DNA of 64,000 nucleotides. Source: Methylocystis parvus OBBP (GTDB lineage: Bacteria > Pseudomonadota > Alphaproteobacteria > Rhizobiales > Beijerinckiaceae). The position numbers and the translations under genes were made by a program. Position 1 is the first letter of the stretch. Each line of letters opens with the position of its first letter. Under the pieces are notes generated by a model. That model had not been told where the DNA came from and did no database searches. It was given only the letters and a program-made list of their open reading frames with translations. This document shows, one piece after another, positions 47,663-56,853 of the stretch. The stretch spans positions 2,232,001 to 2,296,000 of the forward strand of contig NZ_CP092968.1 in assembly GCF_027571405.1 (NCBI RefSeq). The letters run 5' to 3'.

Positions 47663-47734
47663 CAAGCGAAAACTCCATCGATGATGGAATCGCCTAGATC
47701 GATGTTTCCAGCCGAGCCCGGATTTGCTTCATCG

Positions 47735-48898
47735 TCAGATCTTCAGCCTCAATGAGAAGCCCGCCTGCCAATTCTTGGCGATCTGCGGGCCGTTGAGATT
47801 CTGATAGACGGGCAGCCCGGCCTCGAAGGCGATCGACGCCGCATCGAGCCCGATAAACTTGCCGCTGACGACGCCGCCGCCAAAGAGCTCCACGCGCTGG
47901 CCGCCGTAGAAGGCGGGGTTGGTCGGCACGGCGCGGCCGAGGATTTGCGGATCGAAGCCGGAGATCTGCCCCTGCGTCACGCCGCTGACGCGAAAGGTCG
48001 TCGTCACGCCGGGGATCAGGGTATAACCCGCCCAGCCGTTGAACTCATGCAGATCGCCGAAGCGCCAGTTCTCCGGATTCTTGGCGAGCGGCAACCGCGC
48101 GCGGTAGGAGAGTCCCCAGGACCATTGGCCAGCGTTTCCAGCATAGACGATCCCAGGAAGAATATCGAAGGTGCCGCTGCCGGGCTGCATGCCGTAGAAG
48201 GCGCGAAGGTTGGAGATCGTTCCGTCCGGCTGCAGCAGATCGAAGCGGGCCGCGTTGTAGCTGAACGGATAGGCGAAACCGAGATTCACCTGAACCCTGT
48301 GCACGGGGTCCTGGTAAATCCTGTAGATCGCACTTGTGGTGAAATCGGCGAGGCCGAACGTTCCCGGGTAACTTCTGCCCAATGGCGTGACGCCGGATTG
48401 CCCCTTGAAGGTGAGCGCCTCGAGCCGTTTTTCGACGATCGACGCCGTGACGACGACAGAAAGGTCGTCCGAAAGACCATAGGAGACCACGCCCGTCTGC
48501 GAAGCGACGGCGATGTTTTGCGGCACGAGCCGCAGCTTCTTGGTTGGATCGACCCACCAGGGAATGGTCGAGACGATGAATTCGGAACTGACGCCCTGCG
48601 CGCCGATCCGCTGTCCCGACAGATTGGCCCAGATCGGCGCGATCGCCAGCACTAATTTGCCCTTGGCGGGCATGTCAGCGCCGAACACGCCCATGGGCGC
48701 CGGCGGCCGCGACTGGGTCGCGACAATTTGCGGCGCGACGTCTGGCGGCGCAAGTTGCGGCGGAGCCTTGACGACGGCCGCGCGCTTCGCAGCGGCCGAG
48801 GCAGGCAAGGCGGCGCCAAGCGATAGGGCGCAGCCGGCGAGCAATAGCGACCTCAATAGCCGGCCACGCCTGGCCGTCTCTCCTGCATGCAGAGTCAT
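47735..48898 (-). CDS. outer-membrane beta-barrel transporter-like protein (MetA/phenol-degradation type)
   Basis: 387 aa from the ATG at 48898. Signal peptide (LLLAGCALSLGAALPASAAA), an Ala/Pro-rich linker, then a beta-rich barrel ending in AGFSLRLKI. Strand segments such as QVNLGFAYPFSYNAARFDL and GQWSWGLSYRARLPL fit the Phenol_MetA_deg family, thought to be channels for hydrophobic substrates. Function not established here. Confidence 0.7.
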   Translation of the reverse strand: MTLHAGETARRGRLLRSLLLAGCALSLGAALPASAAAKRAAVVKAPPQLAPPDVAPQIVATQSRPPAPMGVFGADMPAKGKLVLAIAPIWANLSGQRIGAQGVSSEFIVSTIPWWVDPTKKLRLVPQNIAVASQTGVVSYGLSDDLSVVVTASIVEKRLEALTFKGQSGVTPLGRSYPGTFGLADFTTSAIYRIYQDPVHRVQVNLGFAYPFSYNAARFDLLQPDGTISNLRAFYGMQPGSGTFDILPGIVYAGNAGQWSWGLSYRARLPLAKNPENWRFGDLHEFNGWAGYTLIPGVTTTFRVSGVTQGQISGFDPQILGRAVPTNPAFYGGQRVELFGGGVVSGKFIGLDAASIAFEAGLPVYQNLNGPQIAKNWQAGFSLRLKI

Positions 48899-49213
48899 GT
48901 TCAAGAACCTCTGATCGTCGATGAGAAGTTGCGGCGCTTTCCGTCGCATCCGCCTCAACCTGCTGCGGACAAAGCGCCCAAAGCTGACATTTACATTCTT
49001 GTTCTACTCGATAAGTTTAATCAACTACTCTAAAATATGATGTCAGAAATAAAGAAAAACACAGTTTAACATATAGTTGTGCGATCAGAGGCGATGGAGC
49101 TTATACTTTTCAGTATAATAATAGTTCTCACTTTCGGCGGGACGCGCCCATGGCGTGGCGTCGGCGCAACACTGTGCGAGCGCAGTCCGGAATAGTGAGA
49201 GGCAAGAGTCGCT
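48899..49213. other. AT-rich intergenic region
   Basis: Clearly more AT-rich than its surroundings, especially 48990-49130. It contains TTATAC, 6 nt, GTATAA (49101-49118) and no gene. It may hold promoter elements for 47735-48898. Confidence 0.5.
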
Positions 49214-49906
49214 CTACAGCGTCACGGCCGTGACTCGCGGGCCGCCGCGCGAGGCGCTTGGCAACAATGCTTCAGCGATTTTGCGCGCCTCCAGCGCCGG
49301 CGCCGGGGTCTTCTTGATGGCGGCCTTGACGATTGCGCCGTCCATCAGCAGGTCGAGCTGTTGCGTGAGCAATTCAACGTCATTAACCCCCGCCGCATGG
49401 ACGAGCGCGCGCAACTGCTCAATCACATGGCTCTTATGCGCGCGGATGATCTCGGCGAGCTTCTCATCCGTGTTGCGGCCCTCCATCGCCGCATTCATCA
49501 GCGCGCAGCCGAGATAATCATCGCGTCTGAACCATTCGTCCATGATGTCGAACAAAGCGAGCAGCTTTTCGCGCGGCGTTCCCGGGGTCTCTGCAAGCCT
49601 TGTGAAGAACCAGGCGCGCCAGACGCTCGCTTCATGCGCAAGCGCCGCGTGGATGAGCGCATCCTTGGAGCCATAGCGATTGTAAAGCGTCATCCGCGCG
49701 ACGCCCGACTCCTCAATGATTTCATCGACGCTCGTCGCGGCGACGCCTTTGCGGCAACAAAGGCCGATCGCCGCTTCGAGGAGACGCGCATTGGCTTTGG
49801 GCCCTTTCGGCGGCGCGTCTTTCTGACCCGTGCGGGCGCGGCCCATGCGGTTGACGGCCGTCGGCGACAGGCGGCTTTTTCGCTTTGCGGACAGGCGATT
49901 TTCCAT
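49214..49906 (-). CDS. TetR-family regulator
   Basis: 230 aa. N-terminal DNA-binding domain after a basic leader: ARLLEAAIGLCCRKGVAATS, then VARMTLYNRYGSKDALIHA. The C-terminal ligand domain is typical of AcrR-like proteins. It is divergent from the ABC transporter genes and has a palindrome just upstream of its start, so it likely represses them. Ligand unknown. Confidence 0.9.
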   Translation of the reverse strand: MENRLSAKRKSRLSPTAVNRMGRARTGQKDAPPKGPKANARLLEAAIGLCCRKGVAATSVDEIIEESGVARMTLYNRYGSKDALIHAALAHEASVWRAWFFTRLAETPGTPREKLLALFDIMDEWFRRDDYLGCALMNAAMEGRNTDEKLAEIIRAHKSHVIEQLRALVHAAGVNDVELLTQQLDLLMDGAIVKAAIKKTPAPALEARKIAEALLPSASRGGPRVTAVTL

Positions 49907-49912
49907 TTTTTC

Positions 49913-49928
49913 TAGACCATTCGTTCTA
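49913..49928. promoter_or_regulatory. candidate TetR operator
   Basis: TAGACCAT then TCGTTCTA, a 16-bp imperfect palindrome (outer TAGA/TCTA exact) of the type bound by many TetR proteins. It lies 7 nt upstream of the tetR start, in the divergent region. Confidence 0.5.
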
Positions 49929-50053
49929 AGAGCGCCCGCTCGATGCGGTACTTGACTATCAATTTCAAGGCATTGCAGCACGAATGGCGGCGAAACACCA
50001 GCATATTGATAAATTCGATTATATTTGTAGTCTATATACGAAAGGAAGCCGCC

Positions 50054-50818
50054 GCCGTGCTTATCCCTGCTCCGCTCATCGCGCTGCGACGCGTCACGCA
50101 TCGCTACGCCCATCATGCCGCTCCGGCGCTCGCCGACGTCAGCCTGCGCGTCGCGCCCGGAGAATGCGTCGCCGTCATCGGCCGCAGCGGCTGCGGAAAA
50201 TCGACGCTGTTGCAGATCATGGCCGGTCTCGTCCAGCCGACGGGAGGCGACATCCATTTCGCCAATCGGCGCGACGCCAGGAAGCCAATTCGCCGCACGC
50301 TGATGTTTCAGCGCCCGCTGCTTTTTCCTTGGCTTGACGTCGCCGGCAACGTCGCTCTGGCGCTACGTTTCGACGGACGCAAGCAGGAGACGCCGGGCCG
50401 CGTCGAGGAGCTGCTCGCGCGGACCGGCCTCGCCGGACGCGCGCGCGCCAATGTGCGCGAACTCTCCGGCGGGCAGCAGCAGCGCGTGGCGCTCGCGCGT
50501 TCGCTCGCGGTCGATCCTGACATTCTTCTTCTCGATGAGCCCTTCTCCGCGCTTGATCCGTTGACGCGCGGCGAGCTGCGTCGCCAGTTGCGCGAGACGC
50601 AGCAAACATTCGGTTTCGCGATGACGCTCGTCACCCATGACGTCGACGACGCGCTCGATCTCGCCTCGCGCGTCGTCGTGATGGCGGCGGAGCCAGGACG
50701 CATCATCGCCGAACATGACATTCCGAGTGAGATGGACGGCGAGACCCGCGCAACGTTGCGCGCGCGCCTTCTCGACGCTCTCGAACCCGAGCCCTGCTCC
50801 ATCGCTATAGACGCCTGA
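50054..50818 (+). CDS. ABC importer ATPase (sulfonate/taurine/nitrate type)
   Basis: 254 aa from the GTG at 50054 (AGGA 7 nt upstream). Walker A GRSGCGKST, Q-loop in TLMFQRPLLFPWL, signature LSGGQQQR, Walker B ILLLDEPFSALD, H-loop THD. SsuB/TauB-like. First gene of a run that includes a binding protein, a permease, OsmC and a flavoprotein. Confidence 0.92.
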   Translation, partial: AVLIPAPLIALRRVTHRYAHHAAPALADVSLRVAPGECVAVIGRSGCGKSTLLQIMAGLVQPTGGDIHFANRRDARKPIRRTLMFQRPLLFPWLDVAGNVALALRFDGRKQETPGRVEELLARTGLAGRARANVRELSGGQQQRVALARSLAVDPDILLLDEPFSALDPLTRGELRRQLRETQQTFGFAMTLVTHDVDDALDLASRVVVMAAEPGRIIAEHDIPSEMDGETRATLRARLLDALEPEPCSIAIDA

Positions 50819-50834
50819 CGAAAGCTGAAGACCA

Positions 50835-52064
50835 ATGTGCAAGGACTGCGATCAATATGATCTTCACTATGCGCCTGGCGGGGGCGTATCGCGCCGCCAC
50901 GTCCTCGATCGGCTCGCCATGGGCGGCCTCGCGGCGCTGCTCTCGGCCCTGCCGGACGCTGCGCGCGCCATGGAAAATGACGTCGACACGCTACGTATCG
51001 GCTATCTGCCGATCACCGACGCAACGCCGCTGCTCCTCGCCCACGCCAAGGGCTATTTCGAGGAGGAAGGGTTGAAGGTCGCCAAGCCCGAACTCATTCG
51101 CGGCTGGGCGCCGCTGATCGAGGGCTTCGCCGCCGGCCGCTTTAACGTCGTGCATCTTTTGAAGCCGACCGCGCTCTGGCTGCGTTATGGCGGCCATGTG
51201 CCGGTGAAGGTCGTCGCCTGGGCGCACACGAATGGCTCGGCGCTCGTCGTGCAGGGCGACGGCGGCGTGAAAAGCTTTGCCGATCTCGCCGGCAAGCAGC
51301 TCGCCGTGCCCTTCTGGTATTCGACGCACAATATCGTGCTTCAATATGCGCTGCGTAAAAGCGGCCTTACGCCCGTCATCAAGCCGCAGGACGCGACGCT
51401 CGGCCCCAAGGAAGTCAATCTGCAAATCCTTCAGCCGCCGGACATGCCGCCGGCGCTCGCCGCCAGGAAGATCGACGGTTACATCGTCGCGGAGCCGTTC
51501 AATGCGCTTGGCGAACTGAACGCCTCGGCGCGCGTGCTGCGTTTTACCGGCGACATCTGGAAGAATCATCCCTGCTGCGTCGTCTCGATTCTGCAGCCGC
51601 TGATCGAGAAGCGGCCCGAATGGACGCAGAAGGTCGTCAACGCCATTGTGCGCGCGGAAGTCTACGCCTCGCAGAACAAGGAGGAGGTTGCGAAACTGCT
51701 CTCGCGCGACGGCCTGGGCTATCTGCCGGCGCCGGCGAAAGTCGTTACGCGCGCCATCACCGGCTATGCGCAGGAGCCAGCCTATAAGGACATCATCCGG
51801 CATGCCGATTGGGGTAATGGGCGCATCGATTTCCAGCCTTGGCCCTATCCGTCGGCGACGCGCCTCATCGTGCAGCAGCTCAAGGATACGAAGATCGAAG
51901 GCGACCGCGTCTTTCTCGACAAGCTCGATCCGGATTTCGTGACGAAAGACCTCGTCGATTACGCGTTCGTGAAACAGGCGTTGGCGCGCTACCCCGATTG
52001 GCGACGCGACAGGAGCGTGGCGAGCGGCGATCCCTTCAGCCGCCAGGAGATAATCGCGCTATGA
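50835..52064 (+). CDS. NMT1/SsuA-like substrate-binding protein
   Basis: 409 aa. The N-terminus has a twin-arginine export signal (SRRHVLDRLAMGGLAALL) rather than a Sec signal, preceded by a cysteine pair in MCKDCDQYD. The body reads LRIGYLPITDATPLLLAHAKGYF, as in sulfonate, nitrate and taurine binders. Export through Tat suggests folding or cofactor loading in the cytoplasm. Ligand likely an organosulfur compound, by context. Confidence 0.88.
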   Translation: MCKDCDQYDLHYAPGGGVSRRHVLDRLAMGGLAALLSALPDAARAMENDVDTLRIGYLPITDATPLLLAHAKGYFEEEGLKVAKPELIRGWAPLIEGFAAGRFNVVHLLKPTALWLRYGGHVPVKVVAWAHTNGSALVVQGDGGVKSFADLAGKQLAVPFWYSTHNIVLQYALRKSGLTPVIKPQDATLGPKEVNLQILQPPDMPPALAARKIDGYIVAEPFNALGELNASARVLRFTGDIWKNHPCCVVSILQPLIEKRPEWTQKVVNAIVRAEVYASQNKEEVAKLLSRDGLGYLPAPAKVVTRAITGYAQEPAYKDIIRHADWGNGRIDFQPWPYPSATRLIVQQLKDTKIEGDRVFLDKLDPDFVTKDLVDYAFVKQALARYPDWRRDRSVASGDPFSRQEIIAL

Positions 52065-52894
52065 GCAGCGCAGCGATGACCTCCCCGTTCCGCCGCCGTC
52101 GGGCCGCAAGCCGCCTGCCGGCGCTGGGCGGACGCGTGGCGAGCGCGCTCGTTGATTTGAGCGGCCTCGCCGCCCTCCTCGGCCTGTGGGCGCTCGGCGG
52201 CTGGCTGATCGCCCGCAATCCGGCGACCGCCGCCTTCGCCGCCCTCGCGCCGGCGCCCGCCCTGCGCCGTCTTTACGAGATGCTCGTCGACGGCTCGGCG
52301 TTCGCCGCCGCCGGCCCCAGCCTCGCGCGCATCGCCGGCGGGCTCGCCATCGCCTTTGCCTTGGGCGCGCCGATCGGCGTCCTTGTCGGGCGCAGCGCGC
52401 TGTTTCGCAAGGCGACGCATCTGCCGTTCCAGCTGTTGCGCATGGTGAGCCCGCTCGCCTGGATGCCGATCGCCATTCTCGCCTTTCCGACATGGAACGC
52501 GGCGATCGTCTTCCTGATCTTCGCCGCCTCCATATGGCCGATCATTTTCTCGACCGCGCACGGGTTGCGCAAGCTCGACCCGGACTGGTTTCGTCTCGCG
52601 CAAAATCTCGGCGCGGGACGCTTGCAGATCCTCACCGCCGTCGTCGTTCCGGCCGCCGCGCAGGATGTTCTGACCGGCCTGCGCCTCGCGCTCGGCGTCG
52701 CCTGGATCGTTCTGGCGCCGGCCGAATATCTCGGGGTCACCAGCGGGCTTGGCTATGCGATCAACGACGCGCGCGACACGCTGGACTACGACCGCCTCGC
52801 CGCGACTGTCGTTCTTATCGGCCTCATCGGCTTCTTCCTCGACGCGCTGATCGTCGCGGCGATCGCGCGCGTCTCCTGGACCCATCAAGACTAA
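52061..52894 (+). CDS. SsuC-like ABC permease
   Basis: 277 aa. About six spans, with the coupling loop near AQNLGAGRLQILTAVVVPAAAQ. TauC/SsuC-type. The ATG overlaps the stop of the binding-protein gene (ATGA). Confidence 0.9.
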   Translation: MSSAAMTSPFRRRRAASRLPALGGRVASALVDLSGLAALLGLWALGGWLIARNPATAAFAALAPAPALRRLYEMLVDGSAFAAAGPSLARIAGGLAIAFALGAPIGVLVGRSALFRKATHLPFQLLRMVSPLAWMPIAILAFPTWNAAIVFLIFAASIWPIIFSTAHGLRKLDPDWFRLAQNLGAGRLQILTAVVVPAAAQDVLTGLRLALGVAWIVLAPAEYLGVTSGLGYAINDARDTLDYDRLAATVVLIGLIGFFLDALIVAAIARVSWTHQD

Positions 52895-52915
52895 CTTCAA
52901 AGGATATTCTTCGAC

Positions 52916-53467
52916 ATGAGCAATGACGCCCCGGTCCTGACCTCCTGCCTGGCGCCGATCAGCAAGGACGGGCTCGACGCCCTCATCGCCGCCGGCAAAG
53001 CAAATCCTGCGGCGATCAAGACCGTAAAGTGCCGCACTGTGGCCGAAGGCCGGTTCCGCCATCTTAACTTCGTCCGCAATCTGCCGCCGCAAATCGTCGA
53101 CGAGCCGCCGGCGCTGCTCGGCGACGACACCGCGCCCAATCCGTCCGAGGCGCTGCTCGCCGCGCTCGGCTCCTGTCTCGCGGTCGGCATTCACGCCAAC
53201 GCCGTCGCCAACAACATCACCGTGCGTTCGCTCGCGCTCGATCTCGAAGCCGACATCAACATCACCTCGGTCTGGGGAGCGGGCGACATCTCGCCAAAGC
53301 CTGTGGGCTTCGACGCGGTCCGGGTCAACGTGACGCTCGACGCGGACGCGCCGAAGGAGACGCTCGACGCGCTGATCGCCCATGCGCAGAAATGGTCGCC
53401 TGTCGCCAACACCATTGCCAAGCCCGTCGCCCTCACGGTGGCGCGCGCCGAAAAGGGTGACGCATGA
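52916..53467 (+). CDS. OsmC-family peroxiredoxin-like protein
   Basis: 183 aa. OsmC fold with catalytic-type Cys in ALGSCLAVGIHANAV; the second Cys that OsmC/Ohr usually have near the N-terminal half is represented by VKCRTVAEG. Thiol peroxidases of this family remove organic peroxides. The stop overlaps the next gene (ATGA). Typical passenger of sulfur-uptake operons. Confidence 0.85.
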   Translation: MSNDAPVLTSCLAPISKDGLDALIAAGKANPAAIKTVKCRTVAEGRFRHLNFVRNLPPQIVDEPPALLGDDTAPNPSEALLAALGSCLAVGIHANAVANNITVRSLALDLEADINITSVWGAGDISPKPVGFDAVRVNVTLDADAPKETLDALIAHAQKWSPVANTIAKPVALTVARAEKGDA

Positions 53468-54588
53468 GTCTCGCTGACGCCGCCGCGCCCTTGGCGCCCG
53501 CGCCGCCAAAAAAGGATGTTCTCGCCCGGGTGCGCGGCGTGGTCGCGCGCGAACTGCGGCCGCTCGCCGCGCGCATCGACGCGGAAGGCCTCTACCCGTC
53601 CCACGTGCTGAAACAACTCGGCGCGGTCGGCGCCTTCGCCCAGCATCACGAGGGCTTCGGCGAAAGCGCCGCAATCGATCTCGGGCGCGCCATTCAAGCG
53701 ATGAGCGCCGTCGCCGAGGTCTGCCTCTCCACGGCCTTCTGCGCCTGGTGCCAGGACGCGTTCGGCTGGTATCTGCAGAATTCCGAGAACGCCGGGCTGC
53801 GCGCTCGCCTGCAAGCCGACGCCGCCAGCGGCGCCATCCTCGGCGGGACAGGCCTTTCCAATCCGATGAAGGCGCTCTCCGGCATCGAGCCCATGAAGCT
53901 CAAGGGCGAGCGCGTCACCGGCGGCTATCGCGTCGACGGCGTTTTGCCCTGGGTCTCCAATCTGGAGACGGGCCATTATTTCGCCTTTTGTTTCGACGCC
54001 GGTTCCGAGGCGATCATAGCGATCGCCCGTCTTGGCTTTGACGGCGTGGAGAGCCGCAAGGGCGCGAAATTCATCGCGCTTGACGGCACGGCGACGCGTG
54101 CGGTCGGCTTCAAGAACGCTTTTGTTCCTGACAGTATGCTTCTGTCCGAGGCGCTGCCGCGCTTCGCGCGAAGCATCAAGCCCGGATTTTTGCTGCTACA
54201 GACCGGCATGGCGGCGGGCCTCGTGCGCAATTGCGCGCAGCTCATGCGTGAGTTGCCGACGCGTATGCGCGAGGTCAACGCCTATCTTCCGATCGGCCCG
54301 GGGGCGCTCGAGGAAAAGCTGGGCGAGCTTGAAGGCGAAATCCTGACGCTCGCGGCCGCGCCGTTCGAAAACGACGCCGACTATTTGCGCCGCGTTCTCT
54401 CCGCGAGGCTCGAGGGATCGCGCCTCGCGCTCGAGGCGACGCAGGCGCTCATGCTCCACGCCGGCGCCAGCGCCTATTTGCGAAACTCGGTCTATAGCCG
54501 TCGGCTTCGCGAGTCCTATTTCGTGGCGATCGTCACGCCCGCGACGAAGCACCTCTTGAAGGACCTATCGACTGGCTCGGACGCCTAA
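53464..54588 (+). CDS. acyl-CoA-dehydrogenase-family flavoprotein (DszC/SfnB-like)
   Basis: 374 aa. ACAD fold: LKQLGAVGAFAQHHEGFGES, GGTGLSNPMKALSG, YRVDGVLPWVSNLETG. C-terminal helices end in SYFVAIVTPATKHLLKDLS. No obvious catalytic Glu of the dehydrogenase type could be placed. Given the sulfonate-type transporter and OsmC gene it is more likely a flavin monooxygenase that releases sulfite from organosulfur compounds, like SfnB or DszC. Coupled to osmC. Confidence 0.82.
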   Translation: MSLADAAAPLAPAPPKKDVLARVRGVVARELRPLAARIDAEGLYPSHVLKQLGAVGAFAQHHEGFGESAAIDLGRAIQAMSAVAEVCLSTAFCAWCQDAFGWYLQNSENAGLRARLQADAASGAILGGTGLSNPMKALSGIEPMKLKGERVTGGYRVDGVLPWVSNLETGHYFAFCFDAGSEAIIAIARLGFDGVESRKGAKFIALDGTATRAVGFKNAFVPDSMLLSEALPRFARSIKPGFLLLQTGMAAGLVRNCAQLMRELPTRMREVNAYLPIGPGALEEKLGELEGEILTLAAAPFENDADYLRRVLSARLEGSRLALEATQALMLHAGASAYLRNSVYSRRLRESYFVAIVTPATKHLLKDLSTGSDA

Positions 54589-54805
54589 CCTCTGTGTAAC
54601 GGGCGCGAAGGAGCGTCTGCGCGCACGGCCATGACTCCGCCAAACCACGATCGAAACCCGTGACCCGCATCCCGCGGGGTGCGGCAGCTTGGCGCGACGA
54701 CCGGCCTATAGAGGCTTCCGCACGCCTATATCGACAGTTGCGGGTTGGCGAGCGATCCGAAGGAGCCGCTGAGTTCCGCACGATCGGGCGCGGCGCAGCT
54801 CACCA

Positions 54806-55048
54806 ATACTCCTGCCCCAGGCGAACGCCTACGCGATGATCCGTCGCCGCGCGGAAGCGGCCGACATCAAGACAAAGATCGGCAATCACTCTTTTCGAGC
54901 TGCGCGCGTCACCGCCTATCTCAGGAAACGCGGCACGCTCGAAAAGGCCGCCAGCATCACGAATCACGCGTCGACGCGCGCCACCCAACTCTATGATCGC
55001 CGCTGGGACGAGATGAACCTCGATGAAATCGAACGCGTGGCGATCTGA
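54806..55048 (+). pseudogene. tyrosine recombinase (integrase) C-terminal remnant
   Basis: LLPQANAYAMIRRRAEA, GNHSFRAARVTAYLRKRGT and ITNHASTRATQLYDRR include the second catalytic Arg (HSFRA), the His (NHASTR) and the nucleophile Tyr (QLYDRR). Everything N-terminal to this is missing; 54589-54805 shows no further integrase sequence. Marks an old integration event. Confidence 0.8.
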
Positions 55049-55263
55049 TGACGCTCATTCATCTCAAACGCATCGATCCGGCCAGGAACATGGCGCGCTT
55101 CTATGAGATGGCGTTGCAGCCCACTTTTTTCGGCCAATTCACGCTCCTACGTGAATGGGACCGCATTGGACAGGCTGGACGTTTGCGCGCAAATCTTTTC
55201 GAGGACGAACAAGCTGCCGCCGCCATGCTTTTCACGAATTGCAGAATGGCGGCGATCAAGTAG
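55048..55263 (+). CDS. WGR-domain small protein
   Basis: 71 aa. MALQPTFFGQFTLLREWDRIG matches the WGR domain (with WDRIG in place of WGRIG). The usual KRRRGY end is absent, so the domain may be truncated. It starts at the stop of the integrase remnant (TGATG), an arrangement often seen in mobile elements. Function unknown; WGR proteins are thought to bind nucleic acid. Confidence 0.75.
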   Translation: MTLIHLKRIDPARNMARFYEMALQPTFFGQFTLLREWDRIGQAGRLRANLFEDEQAAAAMLFTNCRMAAIK

Positions 55264-55368
55264 AAGAGGAACCGCGTCTCCGCGTGGTGAAGCAAGCCGT
55301 TGTCGTGCGCGAAAGAGCCATGCGGTCTTCTCCCTGGCGAAGCGCCCATCAACTATGCGCACTTCCCT

Positions 55369-56586
55369 CTATCTGGAGGGCGACGAGTCGCGACGGTCTT
55401 CGACCTTGGGAGAGGCCGTGGCCGGCACATAGCCGCGTTTCACAAGATGGTCTCGCAACGCCTCGGGAAAGGAAATCTTTTGCCGTTTCGCGGAAGGGCA
55501 TTTGTCCAGCTCGACCGCCAGAGCGCATTTTTCCAGAGGCCATTCGGATTTGCGGTCGTAGCTTCTGAGCATCCGGCGCCAGGCGTCATCGAACGCGCCG
55601 AGCTGAGCCTTCGCGGCGACCCAACCGGCGAGAAAGCCGTTTGTCGCCCATAATTCGGGAGTCTGACGCGCCCATCCTTCCATGCGTGCGAGCTGGTTTT
55701 GGAGATAGGGACGCATGCCGGCCTCCCCTGTGACGTCCCTGAGCTGATCGCCGGAAAGGCGATGCGCTTTCGGCGGCGCGAAGGAAGACGCGTAAGAGTC
55801 GAATGCGTAGAGGAAAGAATTGTCCCGGCTCAAAAGCTCGACGGACCCGTCGCCGTCTACGTCCTCATATTCATATCCGTCGCCGTCGAGCGTTTCCCCC
55901 GCAAGGATCCGCCACTTTCCGGATTCCAGGGCGGTCGCGATTCTGGTGACCGTGCAACAATGCGCGCCGCCCCAGAAATAGCTGAACGCCACTTGCGGCT
56001 TCGGGCTATGCGGATCGAGCCTTATGAAACGCGCGCGGGAAGAGAAGGTTTGCCCCTCGACCGCCGGGCTTTCGTCGATGCGCGCAAAAAAGGTCTCTCC
56101 ATTCGTCTCTCCGCGAAGCGTCGGCGACCGGTTGCCCTCTTTGTCGCATAGGCTGTCGAGAATGACGGCGACACCTTCATAGGACGCTTTCGCCGGCCGC
56201 TCGCCTTTATATTCGACCATTTCGAGAATGGGCGACGGGGGCGCGTCGAAGACTGCTTCGGCATAACGCTCCCCGCGCGAGAGATAGGCGTCCGCGTTCA
56301 GCCGGAGGCGCGGCTCCAGGACGTTTCTGGCTTTGTCGATCGATCCGACGGCGAGAGGTCCGAGGACGACGGCGAACCATCCGTTGTTCGATCTGAAGAC
56401 GCGCACCCCGCTGATGCTGCGCCCATAGTCCCTGGCGATTTCCACCGCCTCCGCTTTATCCTGCTTCGACGTCAGGACCACCCAGCGCTCGCCGCCCTCC
56501 AACCGCAATCCCGCGGCGAGACCGCTTCCGGAACAGCTAAAGAGAAAGGCTGCGCGGACGATGGCGTTGGCGAGATTCTTGCGCAT
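55369..56586 (-). CDS. uncharacterised exported protein
   Basis: 405 aa from the ATG at 56586 (AGGA 4 nt upstream). A signal peptide covers about residues 1-25 (AIVRAAFLFSCSGSGLAAG). Residues about 30-100 look like a SPOR-type or related alpha/beta repeat (WVVLTSKQDKAEAVEIARDY). The middle has SYFWGGAHCCTVTRIAT (a Cys pair) and a calcium-loop-like DGDGYEYEDVDGDGSVEL. The C-terminal part is helical, with two further cysteines. I do not recognise the family; a periplasmic or surface role is likely. Confidence 0.7.
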   Translation of the reverse strand: MRKNLANAIVRAAFLFSCSGSGLAAGLRLEGGERWVVLTSKQDKAEAVEIARDYGRSISGVRVFRSNNGWFAVVLGPLAVGSIDKARNVLEPRLRLNADAYLSRGERYAEAVFDAPPSPILEMVEYKGERPAKASYEGVAVILDSLCDKEGNRSPTLRGETNGETFFARIDESPAVEGQTFSSRARFIRLDPHSPKPQVAFSYFWGGAHCCTVTRIATALESGKWRILAGETLDGDGYEYEDVDGDGSVELLSRDNSFLYAFDSYASSFAPPKAHRLSGDQLRDVTGEAGMRPYLQNQLARMEGWARQTPELWATNGFLAGWVAAKAQLGAFDDAWRRMLRSYDRKSEWPLEKCALAVELDKCPSAKRQKISFPEALRDHLVKRGYVPATASPKVEDRRDSSPSR

Positions 56587-56853
56587 GACGTCCTGCGATG
56601 GTGAGTTCGCTCGGCCCTTGCGAGCATCGGACCTCTCCTGGTTAAGGCCTATCGCGAGCGCTCGCAATGACCGCTAGACGAGCGCTGGCGCCGATGCAAC
56701 CGGAGCCTGCCGCAATTTGGAAGCTTCACCTTTACGGTGCATCTCCCGCAGGCGCCTTCCGCGCGTAAGTAACCTTTCGCCCACTATTCGATTGACGCGC
56801 CTAAGGTCACGCGCAACAATAATTTTTTGTTATTTCAGGAAGGGAACGCCGTT

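Noticed and set aside
51989..53674. A 561-codon minus-strand frame opposite the permease and osmC
   Set aside because: Antisense shadow of three overlapping plus-strand genes with clear family motifs.
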